A stretch of DNA of 64,000 nt. Source: Hemicordylus capensis (lineage: Eukaryota > Chordata > Lepidosauria > Squamata > Cordylidae). Positions 46,901 through 56,500 of the stretch are shown one piece after another. A model generated the notes under the pieces. It searched no databases and was not told the DNA's origin. It saw only the letters and a program-made list of their open reading frames with translations. Within the stretch, counting starts at the first letter, position 1. Each line of letters opens with the position of its first letter. The stretch is from assembly GCF_027244095.1 (NCBI RefSeq), contig NC_069660.1, forward strand, positions 283,982,863 through 284,046,862. The letters are read 5' to 3'. The translations under genes were made by a program, and so were the position numbers.

Positions 46901-48153
46901 ATACAGAAGATGGTAAAGGTAACAGTTTCCCATGTACAGCCAACTGTATCTGGGGTTGTGGCAATGCTGCAGAATATGTGCCTTTTTTAAAAGGTCACAG
47001 GGAAAAATACCAAGAAGATAAACTTGGGAGGAACAACATTTTACAGGTACTCATTTCATAGGAACATTGTGTAAGAAACAGTTATACTGCAGTAGCTGAG
47101 AAGGAAGCCTGCTTGATCACCCATTCTTGTAAGTGACAGGGTTGTCAACTTTCTCTCCTGTGAAGGTTTCAGTGCCTTTTAACAGCCACAAAACACACAG
47201 CAAATTCACAAATAACTCTCGGCACCAACAGGTGTATGCCATTTTGCAGCTCCTCTTCAACAGCTAGCCATTTAACAGCCCCTTGATAGCTGTTAAGATA
47301 GGGTGGAGCTTGCATTTAGTGTTATGTATAAGGAGCATTGCAAACTGGGGAGAAGAGAATCAAATTGTTCAGTTTACAAGCTGAAGTAGGAACACCACTT
47401 GTTGAGATCAGGATGGCCAGAATCACAGCAACGGTGCCCCAACACAATCCTTCATGCATTTGGCCTCTTCTCCCCCAAAAGCCTTTTAATTACTTAGTCC
47501 CTTGAAGACAGGAGATAGATCATCACTTTCCGGGCACACACGTACCAAGCCCATTGGACAAAATGGGTTATAAACAAAAAAACCTAAAGATTTTGTGGCA
47601 ATGACAACAGCTTCATCTGTTGAACATCTGCAAGTTATGCAGCTGTCAGAAGGCCATAGGTATCTTGCCAGAAAGAGAAGGTGGCGGCGGCAAGACAATT
47701 CAAACCAATAGAGGGAGAGATTCTCAAACTAGGGTTCCCAGATGTTGTTGGACTACAGCTCCCATCATTCCAAAAGGCCACTGGGCCTGGGAATGATGGG
47801 AGTTGTAGTCCAACAATATATGAGGTCCCACGTTTGAGAATTCCTGAATAAAGAAGTCAGCAGAAAGACCCACAACATAGATATCCTTCGCGGCAGAACC
47901 TCTCCTCGGGAGCCCTCAGTTGCTCAGAAGACTGAGCCGAGCCACCCCACCCCAGCCCTTCTCCTTCTTCTCCAGGCAGTCGCTGTACCTTTTCACCTGG
48001 CTCACCAATCTTATCCATCTCCCCCTCAAGCACAAACCATTACCGCGCAACTATGGCAAGGCTCTTTACCCACCGCTGCCTTTCTCAACTATTAAGTTTC
48101 CCACCACGCAGATGCTCCCTCCGGAGCCACTTACCAGGTGCCCTCCCCGCCAT
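37859..48153 (-). CDS. UQCRB: Cytochrome b-c1 complex subunit 7 (complex III), complete, 4 coding exons
   Basis: Joined exons 48153-48135, 42924-42853, 39854-39688 and 37936-37859 give 336 nt, i.e. 111 residues plus stop, the same length I recall for mammalian UQCRB. The protein begins [20 protein letters not shown], continues through [20 protein letters not shown] and ends [15 protein letters not shown], all characteristic of this family. Every intron has GT-AG ends on the minus strand and phases match (1, 1, 0). UQCRB is a small, mostly helical nuclear-encoded subunit on the matrix side of the bc1 complex that packs on cytochrome b and supports complex assembly and ubiquinone handling; it has no redox cofactor, and no cleavable targeting peptide or membrane segment is evident. 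Introns are 5.2, 2.9 and 1.75 kb and repeat-rich. The reading frame is intact. Identity is very secure; the exact transcription start and poly(A) site are inferred. Confidence 0.96.
37937..39687 (-). other. UQCRB intron 3, no repeat recognised
   Basis: 1.75 kb without a clear interspersed repeat, the least invaded intron of the two genes. Confidence 0.5.
39688..39854 (-). CDS. UQCRB: UQCRB coding exon 3
   Basis: 167 nt between acceptor TTTCAG and donor GTATGA. It encodes [40 protein letters not shown] and [15 protein letters not shown], the conserved central helices of the subunit. Confidence 0.97.
40547..40572 (+). repeat. (AAT)n microsatellite
   Basis: About eight aat units in UQCRB intron 2. 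Confidence 0.9.
41046..41124. repeat. Palindromic short repeat
   Basis: 'cagtcctatgcatgtttact ... gcccaccgagttcagtggga g ... aaacgtagg': imperfect inverted ends around a 'gttcagtgggagttact' core. Similar copies at 44881-44955 and 53663-53757. Confidence 0.55.
41617..41993 (+). repeat. tRNA-Ala-type SINE containing a 5S-type SINE body
   Basis: Outer SINE: head 41617-41667 ('gctgaagctcagtggaaagc'), resuming at 41870 with 'catgcagaaggtcccaggtt'. Between them (about 41668-41869) sits a 5'-truncated 5S-type SINE ending 'tggcagcttcctatgtt'. Confidence 0.8.
42161..42452 (+). mobile_element. Non-autonomous Helitron in UQCRB intron 1-2 region
   Basis: Starts TCTATCTTCT after A, ends CTAG before T. 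A perfect hairpin ACACAGA-tgc-TCTGTGT (42424-42440) ends 12 nt before the terminus. Lies in UQCRB intron 2, opposite in orientation to the gene. GC-rich interior, no Helitron protein. Confidence 0.8.
42853..42924 (-). CDS. UQCRB: UQCRB coding exon 2
   Basis: 72 nt between acceptor TTTCCAG and donor GTAGGT, encoding (A)[19 protein letters not shown] and FNKL(G). The IRKWYY...AGFNKLGL stretch is the strongest family signature. Confidence 0.96.
43500..44830 (-). mobile_element. LINE 3' part, I/Vingi-like (clade uncertain)
   Basis: Minus-strand coding: 44821-44528 has RT-end features ([21 protein letters not shown]) and 44518-43640 encodes 292 residues with a C-terminal Cys/His knuckle ([18 protein letters not shown]). 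3' UTR ends near 43500 with 'tgtatttgtttatttcggcc' in reverse. The two frames are separated by a break near 44525. In UQCRB intron 1, same strand as the gene. The clade is a guess among Jockey-superfamily groups; the same family recurs at 58085. Confidence 0.65.
44881..44955. repeat. Palindromic short repeat
   Basis: 'ggctgcaatgttatgcatat ... acaggattgggca'; same family as 41046 and 53663. Confidence 0.5.
45007..45095. repeat. Short foldback element
   Basis: 45007-45024 (gccagtgcaaactcctgt) and 45078-45095 are reverse complements at 16 of 18 positions, loop 53 nt. Confidence 0.65.
45148..45665 (+). repeat. 5S-tRNA chimeric SINE split by an L2-like repeat
   Basis: Head piece 'ggtcttgtggtagcaagcat' at 45150, then an L2-like repeat (about 45175-45438), then SINE sequence from 'agggtctgccacgggagact' at 45441 to the tail. 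Confidence 0.82.
45175..45438 (+). repeat. L2-like short repeat with (AATT)n tail
   Basis: Good copy: 'ctctttatttagcaggggga', 'gtgagccctttgagaacagg', 'gagccatttttggaagggcg', then aattaattaatt. Confidence 0.78.
45666..46773. other. UQCRB intron 1, unassigned
   Basis: No repeat securely recognised; a GC-rich patch with 'ggggggcgcgcc' near 45992. Confidence 0.4.
46774..46862 (-). repeat. CR1 3' end, short fragment
   Basis: Reverse of 'ctggactagatgggccttgg gcctgatcc'; only the last ~90 bp. Confidence 0.8.
47717..47849. mobile_element. hAT MITE
   Basis: 'gattctcaaactagggttcc' left end, 'cccacgtttgagaattcctg' right end; palindromic core 'gatgggagttgtagtccaac'. Confidence 0.75.
48135..48153 (-). 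CDS. UQCRB: UQCRB coding exon 1
   Basis: Nineteen coding bases: ATG plus five codons (MAGRAP) and the first base of an Ala codon, followed by the donor GTAAGT. The ATG is chosen because MAG is the usual N-terminus of the family and because the total length then equals 111 residues. It lies in a CpG-rich stretch and inside a YY1-like motif. Confidence 0.93.
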
Positions 48154-48290
48154 CTTGACCTCTGAGTCCGAGAAACACGCGCGCACTGCCTCCTGGGTAA
48201 GCCAACTCGCGCCTGAATCACGTGCTCAACGCTCCTACCGTCACGTAGCCGATGTGGGCACGCATGCGTCCCTTAACGGCACTGTGTGAT
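48147..48290 (-). promoter_or_regulatory. UQCRB: UQCRB CpG-rich promoter with YY1-, E-box-, CRE- and NRF-1-like motifs
   Basis: Read on the minus strand, the start codon sits in CAAGATGGCGG (48157-48147), a good YY1 match. Upstream lie CACGTG (48219-48224, E-box/USF type), a CRE-like TACGTGACG (48247-48239) and the palindrome ACGCATGCGT (48260-48269), close to the NRF-1 half-site pattern. CpG density is clearly above the surrounding DNA from about 48130 to 48270. YY1 at the ATG and NRF-1 upstream are common in nuclear genes for respiratory-chain subunits. No TATA box is seen, so a short 5' UTR with diffuse initiation is likely. Motifs are seen; function is inferred. Confidence 0.65.
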
Positions 48291-48561
48291 CCCAGACTTT
48301 AAGAAAAACGGTAGACTGACAATTGCGTTGTTGAGCAAGGGCGCTGCTTGGTGCTTCGTCCGCCTCCAGGACATTAATGGAGCTTTGAGTGGACAGTAGC
48401 ACATCCTCTCCCTTACGCGTCCCCCGCTCAGAGCAGAAGTAGAAGACAAGAGTTGATGGTTTTTCTGAGTCACGTCTTACTCGTTATGAAAAATACAGAG
48501 AGGAATGTTTGGTTTACAACATGTATTTTTTTTTTTTAAGGCTGCAAATGAAAATAATCCA

Positions 48562-48774
48562 CCCTTCTGGCGCAGCAGGGAAATGCTTGAATAACAAGCA
48601 GGCTGCCGGTTTGAATTCCCGCTGGTACTATATCGGGCAGCAGCGATATAGGAAGACGCTGAAAGGAATCATCTCATACTTCGCGGGAGGAGGCAATGGT
48701 AAACCCCTCCTGTATTCTTCCAAAAGAAAACCACAGGGCTCTGTGGGCGCAAGGAGACACTTGACACACTTTAT
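48562..48774 (+). repeat. tRNA-headed SINE with RTE-type tail
   Basis: 'tggcgcagcagggaaatgct', 'gccggtttgaattcccgctg'; tail shortened ('ggagacacttgacacac'). Confidence 0.85.
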
Positions 48775-49022
48775 AGTCCCTAAAGGACGGAGCGAGGGCG
48801 GTGGGGCGGGGACGAGCTAGCTATAGCTGAGCGAGAGTGGCTTGCCCTAAAGTAGCACCACTCGGGCATAACAAGGCTGGAGTGGGCCCAGAGACAAAAT
48901 TTTAAAATGGGCCACTCGCTGATACACACACTTCACAATATATAGTCATGTGACTTGCCTCTGGGGGCTCCCAGGCAGCCACCTCCCTTTGCCTAATAGT
49001 AGTTACACCCCTGGCACCACTA

Positions 49023-49248
49023 TTAAAGGTAAAGTGTGCCATCAAGTCGATTTTGACTCCTGGCGCCCACAGAGCCCGTGGTTGCCTTTGGTAGAATGCA
49101 GGAGGGGTTTACCATTGCCTCCTCCCATACCGTATGAGATGATGCCTTTCTTCCTATATCACTGCTGCCCGATATAGTACCAGCGGGGATTCAAACTGGC
49201 AACTTTCTGCTTGTTAGTCAAGCATTTCCCCGCTGTGCCACATAAGGT
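49023..49248 (-). repeat. tRNA-headed SINE with RTE-type tail
   Basis: Full-length reverse copy, starting with the tail 'aggtaaagtgtgccatcaag' and ending with the head '...ccgctgtgccacataaggtg'. Confidence 0.9.
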
Positions 49249-49649
49249 GACAGTACTACCCCCCAAATTAAAGGTTTGAAGGGGAAGTGCAAGAGAGCAT
49301 TGCCTCTTATAGCAACTCTGTTATTAGTACACTGTTAATACTGCTCCTTGAGAGTTGGTCGGAAACTAGGGAGGGAGGGAAGTTTCAACTTTGCAAACTT
49401 CAATGTATTGCTGTCATTATTCCCCCGTTACCGGTGCTGAGAATAATGTACAAAATCCCATAATGTACCCTGGTGTTATGGATCACTACTCAAAAACATA
49501 TAGCAACACATGGTGACTTAAGTCTGAATTCTGTCAAAGAACAGAATGTGTTGCAAGTTTGAGCTCATAACGAATTAAATGTTCTCATCTAAGTTATGTG
49601 AACTGCTTAAGCTAAAATGTTGCTCTAAAATACTGGAATGTTACCCTGT

Positions 49650-50330
49650 TAAATAATAATAAACTTTGTTAGCCATCCCATAACAAATTGTTCTCTGGGC
49701 AGCTCACAAAAGAGGATTAAAACATACAATAAAAACAAACACAACACATTAAATCATAACAGACAAAGTAAAGAGAAAATATGAAATACAATACAAAGCA
49801 GCTTAAAAACTCATTTTAAAATTAGTTAAAAATCAGAACAAATCTGAAAACCTGAATTTAAAAGGTCTGGGTAAACAAAAAGTTCTTTTAGCTGGCATCT
49901 AAAAGAATGAAGTGATGAAGCCAGGTGAACCTCACTGGAGAGGCTAATCCATAAACGGGGTGCAACCACCGAAAAGGCTTTCTCCCTGGTAGCCACCCGC
50001 CTCACATTGTTTGGTAGGGGCACCTGGAAGAGGGCCTCTGAAGATCTTAAGGCGCTGTAGGGACATATGGCGCAAGGTGCTCTCTCAGGTAGCCCATTCC
50101 CAAGCCATTTAGGGCTTTAAAGGTTAAAAACCAGCACTTTGGACTGGGAGCCAGTGCACCTGACGAAGCACTGGTATAATATGATCAAAATGTCCAGTCC
50201 CAGTTAATAATTTTGCAGCCCTATTTTTTACCAGCTGCAGTTTCCGGACTGTTTTCAAAGGCAGCCCCATGTACAACACATAGCAGTAATCTAAGAGAGA
50301 TTACTGCAACAGTAATCTAACAATCTAAGT
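49650..50330 (-). repeat. L2-like LINE, ORF2 C-terminus and 3' UTR
   Basis: Minus strand encodes remnants HWLPVQSKVLVF, then KAFSVVAPRLWISLSSEVHL and SLHSFRCQLKELF before a stop near 49826, followed by a 3' UTR with an (aat)n end. Pattern 'HWLPV...APRLWNSLP' is typical of L2-group LINEs. Confidence 0.8.
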
Positions 50331-51881
50331 GTTATGCACTTACCTCCAATAGAAAACATTCTAAGGTACAATTCTTCTATAAACAGGTAATATACACTTA
50401 AAGAGCTGTATTTTTACCCATTTCCCGCTTCCTTTTGGGGGCAATGCCAAGGGGCACCCCAAGCAATCAGAAGCCGGAATAGCTGATTAGCAGGCTGTTC
50501 TAGCCAGTCAGATTTTTTAAAAAGGAAGTTATAAGCATGGGAGGGTGAAGCGGAGCTCCCCATTTGGGAGCTTTCACAGGCTGCCTACTAGTCTGCTCCT
50601 TGGTTGGCTGGCTGGCTGGCTGGCTTAGATAGAGCTGGGCGCAGCCCCACCTGCCCAGCAAACTCCTCACTTCCCCAAGAGCTTTCTTTGCCAGTCCTTT
50701 TCGCGGCCCCAACCTCGTTGTTCTAGACACACTCTTGTCGGCAGTGGACACAGATGATGGAACTTGCTTGCCTCTGCTTCCATTTGCCTCCCAGGGCCTT
50801 GCATAGGAACTCCCATACTAAAATCCATAGCTGGCACTGTGCTGGGGAGTACATATGGCTTGAATGAGCAGCCCTCAGACTTCCATGCTTTAACCCACTA
50901 TGTTATACTGGCAGAAGAAATGTTTTGGGACCAGTACTGAAGGCATGTGGACTTCCCTGACATCGCAAGCCCCTCCGCAGCACTCCCCCACTGACCCTCC
51001 CCACCGGACCACATTGCTACTGCACCCTCTGCCTCTGCCTCTAGGAAAGTGAAGCCCAGCTAGGCTGCTAGTTTGGGGCTTCATTTCAATGGATTGTAAC
51101 CCCTCCCTTTTCTTCCTCCAAGGAGCTGAGTGGCATTTCGCCCCCACCCCCCAGCAACCCTGTTGTGAGAATGAGGCATAGGAATTCCCCAAGCTTACCA
51201 GGGCAGCTTCATGCCTGAATGGGACTCTGGAGCCATTTAAGGGCTTTCCACAGCCCTGTGGGGCAGGTGAGGCTGAAAGATAGAGGCCACCCCTCAAGAG
51301 CATCATGACTGAGTGGCAATTTTGTGGCATTTGAATATTCCCGCAGCCAGGGGAGATGGGGCCTGTGTTTGCCCCTCTCCTCCGTGGCCCCTTGAAGTCA
51401 GGGAGATAATGAAGGAAATAGGGATGAATGGAGTTGGGAGGTCCTCAGGAACTGGGGGCCCTGGGTTCTTTGCACCCATTCACCCAATGCCCTGTGAGGC
51501 AGCTTGGACTGGAAGGTAGCAGCCTCCAAAGGGCTTGGCATTCAAATATCCACACAGGTCTGTAAGCCAGCTTTTTACTTGACTTACTCAAGCGTCATGC
51601 TTGAGGGGAAATATGGTAGCATTTAATCCTCTACACAGTCCAGTGAGACAAATTAAAGGCATATGAGGGCAATACACATACATAGTACACTTCCCATCTG
51701 TACTTTGGGGAGCTGTCCCCAGGTTTACTTTTAAAACAAATCCATGTACAGTCATCCACAGAAGTGTGTACAGGTGTCTGCATGCACATACAGGTGTAAA
51801 AGAGGAATTTCAAATGATATAAGACAGCTGGGGGTCTGGGTTGTGCAAATTTAAGTGTTGCCTATGAGGACTAGAAATAAT
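50331..51881. other. Unassigned intergenic sequence
   Basis: Between the genes; a short (ctgg)n run at about 50606-50626. A 146-codon frame (51330-50890, -) has no family signature and is not called. Confidence 0.4.
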
Positions 51882-52100
51882 ACTAGACTTGATGTGTGAG
51901 CACTGCAAGATATTCCCCTCAGGGGATGAAGCCGCTCTGGGAAGAGCAGGAGATTTCAAGTTCCCTCTCTGGTATCTCCAAGAGAGGGCTGAGAGGAATT
52001 CCTGCCTGCAACCTTGGAGAAGCCGCTGCTAGTCTGTGAAGACAATACTGAGCTAGATAGATCAATGGTCTGACTCAGTATATGGCAGCTTTCTATGTTC
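51882..52100 (+). repeat. 5S-tRNA chimeric SINE, head truncated
   Basis: Starts within the head ('agacttgatgtgtgagcact') and runs to 'ggcagctttctatgttcc'. Confidence 0.87.
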
Positions 52101-53174
52101 CCAATACTGGTAAAAATCATAATCTCCAAATAGATATAGAAAAAAGTAGGGAAGGACCTGTTTAGCTCCATCATCCGGGCCAGTGGTGGAGGTGGCAACT
52201 GGATAACATTAGTTGAAACCAACAGTACAGCGCATACAACTTCTCTCCCCAAAGCATGCTTCATCTATTTTGAAAAGATTAAGAGTGGTCGATTGCTAAC
52301 CAGAGTTGGAACTCAGCCCCAGCCCGACTCCCTTACACATAGAAAGGTTGGGTTTTAAAAAAACAAAAACAAAAAAACATTTATGGTATAGCTATAAGGG
52401 AATCAAATATAATGAAACCACTTTTTAAAAAGACAGTAAGGTAGAGAATTATTGTAATCAACTAAAGTGATTAGTAGTCTCCTCTTTCCATATGCGGTTA
52501 TATAAACTGGAGCAATGCCAGTAGAGGATGAGGGTGGGATGAGGTTTCTGTGCCAAAAAGCCACCTCTAACACCAGGGATTGAGTGCCTGAAACAGGAGT
52601 GATGTGCTACACCCTCCTTGTTCAAAACAGAAGGTCCCGGTAGGAGTGCTGGAAGAGGGCCAAGGTCATATCCCAGTTTACAATTAAGAGCAATGCGGGC
52701 AAATTTTCTCCATGGAGCAGATGAGCATACTCAACAAGGCATGCGTCTCATGGGAGACCCACCCCACTCCTTTCCCCTTATTATGAGCCAATACTAACTT
52801 TTCTAATAAGCTCTATAAAACATTTGCAAATATGCCTGTTGCATTCCATATGCACATAAATATCATAATGAACCGCTCCATCTCACTGTGAACCGTCATG
52901 CCCAACAATTACTATTGTTTAGTAGGCTGAATGTGAAAACCTAAGTTAAGTATGCACCAACTCCCAACAAGCTTGCAAAATGTGAAGTTTCTTATGCTAT
53001 AGTTATCAAAATCCATAACTTACATATAAAATAGCCAAAGCTTACATACCATATTCGTTATTCATGTGCTGCTTTTCAATTAAAATGTTTTCAAAGCTAT
53101 TTACATAGCAAAAGGAATTTTAAAAAGTGTTTCCTGTCCCAGAGGCCCTCAATCTATATAGGCACATAAGGGAA
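52101..53174. other. Unassigned sequence downstream of MTERF3
   Basis: No repeat or exon recognised. Confidence 0.4.
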
Positions 53175-53235
53175 ATCCCATATTTATTGTTATTGTTTAT
53201 TGTTAAATTTGTATACCGCCTTTCATTAAAATGGT
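53175..53235 (-). repeat. L2-like 3' tail fragment
   Basis: 'tttattgttattgtttattg ttaaatttgtataccgcc'; reverse 3' tail only. Confidence 0.55.
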
Positions 53236-53348
53236 TCCATGTTTCATAGTTTTCAGCAGAGGGATTTTGAAAGTGCCATCTGAAGATCGGACTGATGGGA
53301 AAGTTATTTTTAACTTCAAAATTAACAATTACAAATATTGCAATCATG

Positions 53349-53354
53349 TTTATT
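53349..53354 (-). other. Candidate MTERF3 poly(A) signal AATAAA
   Basis: Minus-strand AATAAA only 38 nt after the stop; more AATAAA-like hexamers lie at about 53175-53200 in a repeat-derived tail. If the first is used, the 3' UTR is only about 55-60 nt. Confidence 0.45.
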
Positions 53355-53391
53355 TTATAACAAAGTCTTTTTGTTTTTACATATGTTAACT

Positions 53392-53586
53392 TCACAATGT
53401 TTTTTGGAATTTATGGAAATCTTGTACTGTTGCTTTGGCAACTTCTGTGCAAAATATATCATCAGGCAAGGATACTAGTTTTTCCAAGGAGATATAGCTA
53501 GGCTGCTTTGGATCATATTGTGCTCTCCCCAGAAATTTAAGAAACATGTGTCTTTCTTTGATCCGAAGTTGCTTTGAATTAAAAAC
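53392..53586 (-). CDS. MTERF3: MTERF3 last exon with stop
   Basis: 195 nt after acceptor TTTGTAG. Encodes [60 protein letters not shown] and QKTL, then TGA at 53394-53392. The LGRAQYDP...YISL stretch is diagnostic for MTERF3. Confidence 0.96.
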   Translation of the reverse strand, partial: VFNSKQLRIKERHMFLKFLGRAQYDPKQPSYISLEKLVSLPDDIFCTEVAKATVQDFHKFQKTL

Positions 53587-56500
53587 CTACAAAGGGGAAG
53601 AGAGAGAGCGAGAGAGAATGAGAGAATATAAAATTTAAGGTGAATAATTTTAAATGACCAAGACTACAATCCTACATACACTTACTTGCAAGCCTCATTG
53701 AAATCCATGAGACTTCAATGAGCCTTCAGTCTGTGTAAGTAAATACGAATAGGATTGAGCTTTATGATATTTATGGTTAAAAACCACATTTGCTAAAAAT
53801 GTTAGAAAATGACATAGTTTTGTGTTTGATCTTGCTCACAGAATCACTGAGTTTAGAGCTGGAAGGAACTAGGTGGTCTTCTGGTTCATTCCCCGGTTCA
53901 GTGCCGAAATTGTTGCAGCATCCCTAACAGATGCTGTTAAAAGATGCGAAGGAGAGCTGGTCTTGTGGTAGCAAGCATGACTTGTCCCTTTAGCTAAGCA
54001 GGGTCTGCCCTGATTGCATATGAATGGGAGACTTGATGTGTGAACACTGTAAGATGTGCTTACTGTTCTCACTGTAAGATCCCTTAGGGGATGGAGCCGC
54101 TCTGGGAAAAGCAGAAGGTTTCAAGTTCCCTCCCTGGCTTCTCCAAGACAGGGCTGAGAGAGATTCCTGCCTGCAACCTCAGAGAAGCCGCTGCCAGTCT
54201 GTGTAGACAATACTGAGCTAGATGGACCAATGGTCTGACTCAGTATATGGCAGCTTCCTATGTAACACCCCTCGAGAAGGAGAGCCTGCTACTGCAGGGG
54301 GCAGACTGCTCCCTTGCCAAACAGTTCTTACAGTTAGGAAACTCCTCCTAACGTCTGGCCTAAATCTACTTCTTTTTCATTGCAATTCACTGACTTCTTA
54401 CCTAAATGCAGGACTTTACGTTGGTGAACTTCTTGTTTCTTCTTGCTATAGATTCAATCTTGATTTTGTCTTCTAAGGTTTTAGCTATCTCCCCTCCCTC
54501 CAAACTAACTCTGTGTCATCTGCAAACTAAATAAACACCCACTCTACTCCTTCCTCCTAATCATGTATGAAAATGTTGAACAGCCCAAAGCCCAGCACAG
54601 AATCCACTTAGTACCTCCCGTAAACCAGATTTCAAACCTCTGGCTATACTGTCCGTGGTTCACAAGTTAACATTCAAGCATCTCACCTGAGGAAAATGAA
54701 CTATGATGCTGTGGGGAATGCCCATTACATTGTGCAAGTAATCAAATGTTTCTGTTAGCTTCCTTTTGTGAACACTTAAAGCCTTGGGGACTCTGTGTAC
54801 AATGTGCCGAATTTCATTTTGACTAAAACCAAGTTCAAGCTCGTACACCTGAAAGACAGCAATAGTGATAGCCCATCAAGCAACTTTGAAACACTTCTGG
54901 GAAAAGGGTTATATTCTGACTATGTATTCAATGCAGACCAGTCAGACATTTCTGGCTTGATGAATACGTGATGATGAGTACTCTGGCTTGATGAACAAAG
55001 AAGCTTCCATCACAATTATGCAGGTCACTCATAATGAAACAAACTGCTTGTAAAATTCTTCTTTAGTCCATGCTTTTTAGATCATCAAAGTTTTTCTTGA
55101 TCAAATCTGGTTCACCCTTTCACTAGAAACATACAACTGACTACTAAGTGATTTGGAAAGTCCAAAATAGTAATTTTGCTCAACTTGTACAACATGTTCT
55201 TAGGTTCACTGCTTGTGCTTAAGCCTTCAATATGCCATATTGTCATTTGGTCAGTCCCTTCATGGGACCAAAAGAAAGTGAAAAGTTACACTGATGTATC
55301 AACTTTGGGGCCAATTCGGTAACACTCAGGATCTCATGCATGAAACTATCACATATAGTGCCTGCTGCAGACAACTGTGCTTTCTGAAGGCAGCACGGAA
55401 AATACCAGTTTGGGATACAGGTCCCTGTAAAGCAGGGCTGCATAACTTCAGGCCTTCTGCTGTTGGACTACAATTACCAATAGTGGCCAATACTCAGGGA
55501 TGATGGGAGTTGGAGTCCATCAGCTGGAGGGCTGAGGTTGTGTAGCCCTGCTGTAAAGCAATCGGATGTATGTTTTTTTCAGTACACTACCATCCAATCC
55601 TATGATGATGTTGTGCATTAACTCATAGGACTGAAACACTTCTCACAAGCCACTCACAGTTCCATGAAAAGCCTAAAAGTGCTGCTGCTGCCTGTGCAAA
55701 GCGATTGAACTATGCATTCCCTTTCACCTCTAAAAACTGAAATGCTGCCTTTCTAGAGTAGCTAACAGCTCTAATGTATTGTTAGAACAATAGCAGACCT
55801 ACCTTCAGATTTTCCTTAATAGGTTCAAGACTGCCAGTCAGCAATTTTGGAAGACGAGTTACTAAATCTCGAGTCTACAGTTGAAACACAAATAAGGCAA
55901 AAAATATCCAAAGTTGTTTATATTAACTAATATCTGCTCAAGATAAAATTCGTGCTTACAGTTCTCTGCTGGATTAATTTTCCTACGTAGACACTTTAAA
56001 GATAGCATTGAATAACTTGCTGAAGAATTCTTCATTATGCAAGGATGGACATTCCACATGTCATATTTTTCCTATATGGATATTTTTGGCTTATGGAAAT
56101 GTTGTGTGAAGATGTTGTTTATTCTAATAGGACTACATCTATGCAGCAGCTTCCAAATGTGTAAATTTCAACAAAATAAACACTCATGTCACATCAACTC
56201 ATGATAGTATGAAATACATATATATACACAAATGTACTGTTTGTACCTATGTAAAAACATGTGAAGCAGCCCTCAGTCATTATGCCTCAGCTTCAGGATC
56301 ACTCATGTATAATTTCCCTACAGAATATCATGCCTTTAAAGAAAAAAAACAAAACATGCATACTATCATCTCCAACAGATGACATATATTTCACACCATG
56401 TAGCCACTTCTCATTCATTTCAACTGGACTTATGCTAGGCATGTTCTCAGGAGATGGTTCCCTGTGCCCAGCTGAACCTCCATTCCATTTCTTCTGTTAT

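Noticed and set aside
48053-48289. Open frame on + over the UQCRB first exon
   Set aside because: CpG-rich promoter sequence; antisense to the confirmed exon.
50890-51330. 146-codon open frame on -
   Set aside because: GC-rich intergenic sequence; Gly/Ser/Cys-rich peptide without recognisable motifs.
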